Positions 1-3,919 of a DNA stretch of 7,965 nucleotides are shown here, piece by piece; position 1 is the first letter of the stretch, and every line of letters starts with the position of its first letter. The stretch comes from Bacteroidota bacterium (GTDB taxonomy: Bacteria; Bacteroidota; Bacteroidia; Chitinophagales; Chitinophagaceae). Position numbers and translations under genes: made by a program. The stretch is from assembly GCA_018267795.1 (NCBI GenBank), contig JAFDXS010000090.1, positions 1 through 7,965 on the forward strand. Direction: 5' to 3'. Below the pieces are notes generated by a model. That model saw nothing but the letters and a program-made list of their open reading frames with translations, was not told the origin of the DNA and did not search any database.

Positions 1-476
1 TAGTCAGGAGCAGGAACGTCTATACCAGGGCCTATAAAGTTTTTCTTTACCAGCTCACTTGCATAGCGGCGTGTTATTTTTTCCAGTTCAAATGGAGTAT
101 AGTTCTTTGGATTAATGCGGATACCACCCTTAGCACCACCAAACGGTACGTTTACTATTGCACATTTGTAGGTCATTAATGCTGCCAGCGCCATCACTTC
201 ATCCTGGTTCACGTCCATGCTGTAGCGAATACCACCCTTACACGGCAGCTTGTGCTGCGAGTGCTGCACGCGGTATGCCTCTATTACTTCTATTTTGTCG
301 CCTATGCGAACAGGAAATTTCAGTTGCAGTATCGAGTTACAGGCTTTTATCTGTTCCAGGATGCCTTTTTCAAATCTTGTAAATTGTGCGGCCTTGTCAA
401 AGTTGCGCTCTACGCCACGGAAAAAGCTATACGCGTGGGCTTGTGTTGCTGAATTGGCAGTTGCTGTCTCTACCAT
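1..476 (-). CDS. gdhA: Glu/Leu/Phe/Val dehydrogenase family, glutamate dehydrogenase, N-terminal part (cut by window edge)
   Basis: This gene encodes the first 158 residues of a cytoplasmic glutamate dehydrogenase, which interconverts glutamate with 2-oxoglutarate and ammonium. The substrate-binding (dimerisation) domain is almost complete. The CKGGIRYS motif carries K80, LMTYKC carries K104, PFGGAKGG carries K116, and the PAPD motif ends at D158. These match the substrate-binding and catalytic Lys/Asp residues known from the family. The Rossmann domain that would decide NAD or NADP use lies beyond position 1. The blocks QHSQHKLPCKGGIRYS, INPKNYT, LEKITRR and FIGPGIDVPAPD resemble the mitochondrial GLUD1-type enzymes more than the short NADP enzymes of E. 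coli type; this is from memory, not alignment. The ATG at 476 is the first in-frame start. It lies 31 bases after the ccmD-like gene on the same strand, so read-through from ccmCD is possible, and I see no clear promoter of its own. Confidence 0.95.
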   Translation of the reverse strand, partial: MVETATANSATQAHAYSFFRGVERNFDKAAQFTRFEKGILEQIKACNSILQLKFPVRIGDKIEVIEAYRVQHSQHKLPCKGGIRYSMDVNQDEVMALAALMTYKCAIVNVPFGGAKGGIRINPKNYTPFELEKITRRYASELVKKNFIGPGIDVPAPD

Positions 477-507
477 ACAATGGTTTTAGATTAATTAGTT
501 TGTTAGA

Positions 508-723
508 TTATTTATTTTTCTCAAGCTTACTGATCTTTCGATCTATTCTTATAAGATATGCTATAATCCCCGCAAAGATAGTAGCTAATACTAAAACAAC
601 AACGTATATTTTGCCATTAGATCGCATGGCATCTGCCATTTCAGGTTCATTTGCGGTTTGTGCTTTTGTTGTTATTGCTGTTACCAGTATCAGCAGTATG
701 GAGATGAGTGATGCCTTACGCAT
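508..723 (-). CDS. ccmD: CcmD-like small membrane protein of the cytochrome c maturation (ccm) cluster
   Basis: This is a 71-residue protein. An N-terminal hydrophobic segment ends in TKAQ at about residues 19-22 and may be a cleaved signal. A second span at about 39-57 is followed by a basic, polar cytoplasmic tail (RIDRKISKLEKNK). The last part is typical of the short proteins annotated CcmD family in Bacteroidota. In known systems CcmD assists heme release from the CcmABC complex to the chaperone CcmE. The start at 723 was chosen because it leaves a 4-base gap after the ccmC stop and begins directly with a clean hydrophobic signal. An ATG at 777 would add 18 basic residues and overlap ccmC by 50 bases. 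The assignment rests on size, topology and position after ccmC, since CcmD sequences are poorly conserved. Confidence 0.75.
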   Translation of the reverse strand: MRKASLISILLILVTAITTKAQTANEPEMADAMRSNGKIYVVVLVLATIFAGIIAYLIRIDRKISKLEKNK

Positions 724-727
724 TGTT

Positions 728-1420
728 TTATTTGTTGTTTTTTTCAAACTCAAATTGAAAATTATTCTCTTTTTCAAACTTCAATAGTCCCCAGCGTATT
801 TTCAGTGTAGCTATCCACAGTCCTATCAGGAACCAGCCTATCACAGCAGGGTAGAATACCATACGCATATTGCTGTCCAGGTCATATTGGTTAAAGCCCG
901 GGTTGCCGCCATTGCCTGGGTGCAGCGAATCTACCATGCGGGGCAACACCCATAGCAGTGGTATCATCAGCGCATAGGCAAATATGTTATATACAGCGCT
1001 TATCTTGGCTCTCTTCTCATCATCTTTCAGCCCGCCGCGCAGTATTATATAGGCAAAATAAATCAACATACTCATAGCAGTGCCCAGTTGCTTGGGATCA
1101 TTGCTCCATGGTGCGCCCCAGGTATAGTTGGCCCATTCCATGCCACTCAGCATACCGAGTATACTGAAGAAGATACCCGTATTGGTGAGCTGCGATGCAT
1201 ATATATCATCACGCAGGTTGCCGCCACGCAGGTATTTTATAGAATAAATAAAGGAGCCGGTAAACAATAGTATCATCGTAAACCACATAGGTACATGATA
1301 ATACAGGTTGCGGATAGATTCGTTGATAATGTTAAGCCGTGGCACCGGCATCAGGATACCCCCGATTACCGTATAACCAAGGCAAATAACACAGAGCACT
1401 TTCCACCAGGATCGGCGCAT
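728..1420 (-). CDS. ccmC: CcmC, heme handling protein for cytochrome c maturation
   Basis: This is an integral inner-membrane protein of 230 residues with about six spans (roughly 6-24, 44-61, 81-98, 113-128, 142-160 and 187-207). CcmC holds heme in the periplasm and loads it onto CcmE in System I cytochrome c maturation. The tryptophan-rich heme-binding loop is seen at 96-110 (WANYTWGAPWSNDPK). The two periplasmic histidines expected as axial heme ligands are H42 in YHVPMW and H167 in DSLHPGNGGNP. The canonical WWVWD core is replaced by PWSNDPK, which I recall as normal for Bacteroidota members. The ATG at 1420 is the first start and lies about 14 bases from the predicted transcription start. 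The gene leads a tight unit with the ccmD-like gene 4 bases downstream. ccmB, usually adjacent, is separated by a divergent regulator gene, and ccmA, ccmE and ccmF are not in this window. Confidence 0.95.
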   Translation of the reverse strand: MRRSWWKVLCVICLGYTVIGGILMPVPRLNIINESIRNLYYHVPMWFTMILLFTGSFIYSIKYLRGGNLRDDIYASQLTNTGIFFSILGMLSGMEWANYTWGAPWSNDPKQLGTAMSMLIYFAYIILRGGLKDDEKRAKISAVYNIFAYALMIPLLWVLPRMVDSLHPGNGGNPGFNQYDLDSNMRMVFYPAVIGWFLIGLWIATLKIRWGLLKFEKENNFQFEFEKNNK

Positions 1421-1440
1421 ACGTTCTTTGTAAATTTTAG

Positions 1441-1470
1441 CAAAAATAGTAATTAGGAATTTGGAACAAG
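1441..1470 (-). promoter_or_regulatory. Predicted Bacteroidota-type promoter of ccmC
   Basis: Read on the minus strand, a perfect -7 element TATTTTTG (TAnnTTTG) occupies 1448-1441. A CTTG that can serve as the -33 TTG lies at 1470-1467, an 18-base spacing close to the usual 19. Transcription would start near 1434, giving a short leader before the ATG at 1420. The pattern is read directly; its use as a promoter is inferred. Confidence 0.6.
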
Positions 1471-1571
1471 AAATTTGTTTCTAATACTTTTTTAGCATCA
1501 TATTTATTTCAATGTAAATGAGGTGTAATTATTTATACACGCAATCCCTTTCATTATCATAGCAATAAGCG

Positions 1572-1618
1572 TAGTGAAATTTAATATTTCTGCACTAAAA
1601 AAATCTTTCGAATCTTTG
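1572..1618 (+). promoter_or_regulatory. Candidate promoter and operator dyad upstream of the XRE gene
   Basis: An inverted repeat TAGTG (1572-1576) and CACTA (1593-1597) encloses a second one, GAAAT (1576-1580) and ATTTC (1586-1590). The two centres are offset by about 1.5 bases. A near-consensus -7 element AATCTTTG lies at 1611-1618, with TTTC (1587-1590) near the -33 position at 20-base spacing. One base differs from consensus in each element. The dyad would therefore cover the -33 region, as expected for an autorepressor site. Everything beyond the pattern is inference, and chance similarity in AT-rich DNA is possible. Confidence 0.28.
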
Positions 1619-1727
1619 CACGCGATATTAGCGGCTATTCTTTATCTGCTTCTATTACAAAGCATATTGTATAGTTTTTCGTCTATATAAAAAGCGCAAC
1701 TATAAACCAAAACTATCACCGCCCACT

Positions 1728-2066
1728 ATGAATATTGGAACAGGCATTCGCTCTATTAGAGTTAAGAAAGGTATAACCCAATCCCAGCTGGCAGACCTCA
1801 CCGGTCTTTCTCCCACATCAATATCTCAGATAGAAAAGGGTGTTAAACGCCCCAGCTCAAAAAATCTCACAAAAATCTGCGAAGCGCTCGAAGTGCCTGA
1901 AGCCCTGATTTATTTGCTAGCTATGGAGCAGGAGCATATTCCCGACCATATGAAGCCTATGTACGACATGCTTTTCCCTTCTATAAAGAACATGTTGCTT
2001 ACTATTTTGGATGAGAATGATAGTGACGATGTCGATAATCACAAAAAGCCTGATAGCGAAAAATAA
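1728..2066 (+). CDS. XRE-family helix-turn-helix transcriptional regulator
   Basis: This is a 112-residue cytoplasmic DNA-binding protein. Residues about 5-62 form an HTH_3/Cro-C1 domain. RVKKGITQSQLADLTGLS holds the first helices, SPTSISQIEKGVKRPS the recognition helix, and LTKICEALEVP the closing helices. The remaining 50 residues are partly helical (MKPMYDMLFPSIKNMLLTIL), perhaps for dimerisation, and end in an acidic, polar tail (DENDSDDVDN). No ligand, kinase or peptidase domain is present, so the signal and targets are unknown. The ATG at 1728 is the first in-frame start of the domain. The gene lies opposite to ccmC and ccmB, between them. Its stop codon is 3 bases from the ccmB stop with no terminator in between, so the two converging transcripts must overlap. 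Control of ccm genes or of itself is a guess from position only. Confidence 0.9.
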   Translation: MNIGTGIRSIRVKKGITQSQLADLTGLSPTSISQIEKGVKRPSSKNLTKICEALEVPEALIYLLAMEQEHIPDHMKPMYDMLFPSIKNMLLTILDENDSDDVDNHKKPDSEK

Positions 2067-2069
2067 CCT

Positions 2070-2726
2070 TTATTCCTGCCACAGGAAAGGGAAAAGTATC
2101 AATCCCAGTATTACAACCAGCAGGTCCAGCATTAGCAGTATCAGTGCCAGTGTCCACCAGCCCGGTTGATATACCGGCGATATTGCTTTCATGGCCAGGT
2201 TACTCAGCATCATTAGCACAGGTGTCACCAGCGGAAAGCCCAGTATAGCCATCAGCGCAGAGTTTTGTTGCGCCCTGGCCGCTATTGCAGACAAAAATGT
2301 AAATACTACCGAGAGGCTTATACTACCCACTGCACTTATTACTACAAATAAGCCTACCTGTACCAACGGCATACCTAATAGTATGGAAAATAATAACAGG
2401 CTCACCAGGCTCATCATAAGCATAAGTGTTACGCTGTATATCATTTTTGCCAGTAAAAAGGTAGTGGGCTTTACCAGCGTAAAATAATAGCGGAACCTGT
2501 TAGGATGCTCTTGCAAAAAGCTTTTTGCTACGGAGTTCACCGCCACAAACAGTTGTGTAAGCCAGAACAAAGCATTCCATATACGCGCCTCGGGCTGTCC
2601 GCTCATCATATATACTACAAACACGGTAGCGCCTACATATAGCAGCACGCCGAATAATGTGTGCTTTTGCCGCCATTCTATTAATAAATCCTTGCGAACA
2701 AGCGAGAGAAGATGTCCTTGTGCCAT
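2070..2726 (-). CDS. ccmB: CcmB, membrane subunit of the heme exporter-like ABC transporter
   Basis: This is a 218-residue inner-membrane protein with six predicted spans (about 24-41, 48-66, 93-117, 122-145, 156-179 and 190-214). It matches the CcmB family: an N-terminal cytoplasmic segment with KDLLIEWRQK, the FLQEHPNRFRYYF loop after span 2, the region before span 5 with AARAQQNSALMAIL, and span 5 with FPLVTPVLMM. In System I, CcmB pairs with the ATPase CcmA and with CcmC/CcmD to release heme-loaded CcmE. CcmA is not in this window. I chose the ATG at 2726; an upstream TTG at 2747 would add seven residues and is less likely. The gene is transcribed away from the tRNA-Gly gene and shares a 106-base upstream region with it. 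At its 3' end it faces the XRE gene. A weak -7 candidate TAAATTTT at 2766-2759 has no well-spaced partner. Confidence 0.93.
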   Translation of the reverse strand: MAQGHLLSLVRKDLLIEWRQKHTLFGVLLYVGATVFVVYMMSGQPEARIWNALFWLTQLFVAVNSVAKSFLQEHPNRFRYYFTLVKPTTFLLAKMIYSVTLMLMMSLVSLLLFSILLGMPLVQVGLFVVISAVGSISLSVVFTFLSAIAARAQQNSALMAILGFPLVTPVLMMLSNLAMKAISPVYQPGWWTLALILLMLDLLVVILGLILFPFLWQE

Positions 2727-2776
2727 ACTGTTTTTCAAAGGTAGCAATATGAAGGAAAAAAATTTACGAAAACCTG

Positions 2777-2807
2777 TTTGTATTTTTACAAAACTCCTCT
2801 ATCTTTG
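2777..2807 (+). promoter_or_regulatory. Bacteroidota consensus promoter of tRNA-Gly
   Basis: A -33 element TTTG at 2777-2780 and a -7 element TATCTTTG at 2800-2807 are separated by exactly 19 bases. Both match the TTTG / TAnnTTTG consensus known for the primary sigma factor of Bacteroidota. Transcription would begin about 20 bases before the mature tRNA. The -33 lies in a small inverted repeat (TTTGTA-TTTT-TACAAA, 2777-2792) that places a TTTG on the opposite strand too, in the direction of ccmB. Confidence 0.8.
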
Positions 2808-2832
2808 CAATCCCAAAGTTCTTAAACACAAT

Positions 2833-2905
2833 GCGGAAGTAGCTCAGTTGGTAGAGCATCACCTTGCCAAGGTGAGGGTCGCGGGTTCGAGTCTCGTCTT
2901 CCGCT
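2833..2905 (+). tRNA. tRNA-Gly (anticodon GCC)
   Basis: This is a complete 73-base cloverleaf. The acceptor stem pairs GCGGAAG (2833-2839) with CTTCCGC (2898-2904), leaving T2905 as discriminator. The D arm is GCTC/GAGC. The anticodon stem is TCACC/GGTGA around loop TTGCCAA, with anticodon GCC at 2866-2868. The T arm is GCGGG-TTCGAGT-CTCGT with two G-T pairs. CCA is not encoded, so it is added after transcription. It decodes GGC and GGU glycine codons. Confidence 0.97.
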
Positions 2906-2907
2906 CT

Positions 2908-2941
2908 AAAGATTCCAAGCCTTCATTGGTTTGGAATTTTT
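2908..2941 (+). terminator. Hairpin terminator after tRNA-Gly
   Basis: A 13-base-pair stem pairs 2908-2920 with 2929-2941, including two G-T wobbles, around loop CTTCATTG. The core is ATTCCAAGC with GTTTGGAAT. The descending arm ends in a run of T that continues as TATTT. It separates the two tRNA genes, so they are probably transcribed independently at least in part. The GC content of the stem is low, which lowers confidence. Confidence 0.55.
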
Positions 2942-2957
2942 TATTTGCACACATTCG

Positions 2958-2965
2958 TAAATTTG
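2958..2965 (+). promoter_or_regulatory. Candidate -7 element for tRNA-Leu
   Basis: TAAATTTG matches TAnnTTTG perfectly and sits 12 bases before the mature tRNA-Leu. No TTTG lies at the right distance: one TTTG is 24 bases upstream (2930-2933) and another 10 bases upstream (2944-2947). The call is therefore weaker than for the tRNA-Gly promoter. Confidence 0.4.
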
Positions 2966-2977
2966 TGTGATCGGAAT

Positions 2978-3063
2978 GCCCTGGTGGCGGAACTGGTAGA
3001 CGCGCAGGACTTAAAATCCTGTTTCCAGCAATGGAAGTACGGGTTCGATTCCCGTCTGGGGCA
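2978..3063 (+). tRNA. tRNA-Leu (anticodon UAA)
   Basis: This is a complete 86-base class II tRNA. The acceptor stem pairs GCCCTGG (2978-2984) with CTGGGGC (3056-3062) using G-T wobbles, with A3063 as discriminator. The anticodon stem is CAGGA/TCCTG around loop CTTAAAA, giving anticodon TAA at 3012-3014. The long variable arm contains TTTCCAGCAATGGAAG, with TTCCA pairing TGGAA. The T arm is ACGGG-TTCGATT-CCCGT. CCA is not encoded. It decodes UUA and UUG leucine codons, which are frequent in the AT-rich genes here. Confidence 0.97.
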
Positions 3064-3076
3064 CAGAAAGAATCGA

Positions 3077-3121
3077 AAATAAAAAACCTCATACCTGATA
3101 AAGGTTTGAGGTTTTTTATTT
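3077..3121. terminator. Bidirectional terminator between tRNA-Leu and the lipoprotein gene
   Basis: A 15-base-pair stem joins 3077-3091 to 3107-3121. Its core is AACCTCA/TGAGGTT with flanking A and T runs, and the internal CC/GG pairs can also stack. On the plus strand it ends in TTTTTTATTT, on the minus strand in TTTTTTATTTT. It can therefore end both the tRNA-Leu transcript and that of the lipoprotein gene, whose stop codon lies 28 bases away on the other side. Confidence 0.85.
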
Positions 3122-3148
3122 GTATCAAAATTAATTACCACAGCATTT

Positions 3149-3745
3149 CTACCATGAAGTAACCCGTACCAGCGGCATTCTGAAGTTGCCTTTAAAAAGT
3201 TTATTAGTGCCAAACGACTTCATCACCTGGGCCTGGCAGCTGCCGACCATTATATATGTACGCACTGCGTGACCCATGTAGTTGTCGGTTCCATTAAAAG
3301 TTATACTATCCACCTTTACATAGTCACCGCTTTGACCATAAGAATTCCATTCTGTCGTATCACTTACTTCATAGGCTAGTCTGGGCGCCATTATCGAGTC
3401 AGTAAAATAAAGTGTCTTACCAATCATGCCCATTACATCACTCTCCTTTACAGTATCCCACCACTGCGGCAGTGTAAAGCGTAAGTCCAGGCTTGGCCAC
3501 AGACTGCTTCCATCGGGTGATATAGAGGCTAATATAGCGTTGGTACTATTGTCGTATGCCTTTGATACACCTTTGCTCGCAATAGTATCGGCAACTCCAT
3601 CCAGGCTAAACCTGAAGTAATATGGGTAGCTCGAAATAGTTGTTGTCGTTGTTGTGCCTGATGGAGTAGGGCTGCTTTTTTTATTGCAGCTTGTGATGAT
3701 GAATGCAAGCGTCAAAGCGAGCAAACATAAAGTTTTTGAGGTCAT
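3149..3745 (-). CDS. Secreted lipoprotein of unknown function
   Basis: This is a 198-residue protein whose family I do not recognise with certainty. It starts with a lipoprotein signal: a basic N-terminus, a hydrophobic stretch (about 6-17) and lipobox IITSC, with the lipidated cysteine at residue 20. A low-complexity linker rich in Ser, Pro and Thr follows (about 21-39, including six Thr in a row), then a probably beta-rich domain. Acidic or aromatic phrases such as YYFRFSLDGV, YVKVDSITFNG and LFKGNFRMPLVR recall the small DUF6252-like lipoproteins common in Bacteroidota, which have a C-terminal GxFR-type strand. That resemblance is weak and from memory. There is one further cysteine (C169, in VGSCQ). 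The protein would be anchored in the periplasm or on the outer membrane or surface. The ATG at 3745 fits the signal. The 3' end is served by the bidirectional terminator; no clear promoter was found between here and 3919. Confidence 0.85.
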   Translation of the reverse strand: MTSKTLCLLALTLAFIITSCNKKSSPTPSGTTTTTTISSYPYYFRFSLDGVADTIASKGVSKAYDNSTNAILASISPDGSSLWPSLDLRFTLPQWWDTVKESDVMGMIGKTLYFTDSIMAPRLAYEVSDTTEWNSYGQSGDYVKVDSITFNGTDNYMGHAVRTYIMVGSCQAQVMKSFGTNKLFKGNFRMPLVRVTSW

Positions 3746-3919
3746 AATTTTTAGAAGGTTTTAATTGAGGCGTTTAATTTATTTTAATAAAAGTAATATC
3801 AACCAAGCTGCTTATTTATTTTTATCTACACAATATCATTAGTCTAAAGCAGGGATTTCGATATGATTTGCAATTTATAAATATGTTTAATACATTAGGT
3901 TAATAAACGGACTTGTATT
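3746..3919. other. Divergent intergenic region, lipoprotein gene / sensor kinase gene
   Basis: This is a 174-base, very AT-rich region that must hold both promoters. The best plus-strand candidate is TATGTTTA at 3882-3889, one base from TAnnTTTG, but no TTTG lies at the right spacing. TTTG at 3867-3870 is too close. No clear minus-strand promoter was seen. Confidence 0.4.

Larger units (their letters stand above)
1421..1727. other. Divergent intergenic region between ccmC and the XRE regulator gene
   Basis: This 307-base AT-rich region has no convincing gene on either strand. It holds the predicted ccmC promoter at its left end, a weaker candidate promoter for the XRE gene near 1587-1618, and an imperfect dyad at 1572-1597. 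The leader from about 1625 to 1727 shows no hairpin or riboswitch-like pattern that I can recognise. Confidence 0.6.

Noticed and set aside
724..777. Longer N-terminus for the ccmD-like protein from the ATG at 777
   Set aside because: It would overlap ccmC by 50 bases and put a basic 18-residue stretch before a good signal-like start at 723.
386..787. Plus-strand open frame with hydrophobic residues
   Set aside because: It lies opposite the glutamate dehydrogenase, ccmD-like and ccmC genes. Its hydrophobicity mirrors the membrane genes on the other strand and it matches no family.
1088..1270. Small plus-strand open frame inside ccmC (and similar ones inside ccmB and the kinase gene)
   Set aside because: These are out-of-frame or antisense shadows of conserved genes with no recognisable product.
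2727..2747. Seven-residue extension of CcmB from a TTG codon
   Set aside because: The ATG at 2726 is a standard start and gives the usual family length; nothing favours TTG.
3040..3148. Attachment site of an integrated element at the tRNA-Leu 3' end
   Set aside because: No second copy of the tRNA 3' end and no integrase gene are visible in the window.
2941..3213. Minus-strand open frames over tRNA-Leu and the lipoprotein gene end (also 2859-3128), and a plus-strand one at 2659-2970
   Set aside because: They are reading frames through tRNA genes and a terminator, and the protein-like phrases come from tRNA conservation.
3655..3690. Thr-codon repeat in the lipoprotein as a phase-variable tract
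   Set aside because: The codons are mixed (ACA, ACG, ACT) and the run is only six triplets, so slippage is unlikely.
3865..3904. AT-rich near-palindromes upstream of the kinase gene as operators
   Set aside because: They are short, imperfect matches expected by chance in such AT-rich DNA.
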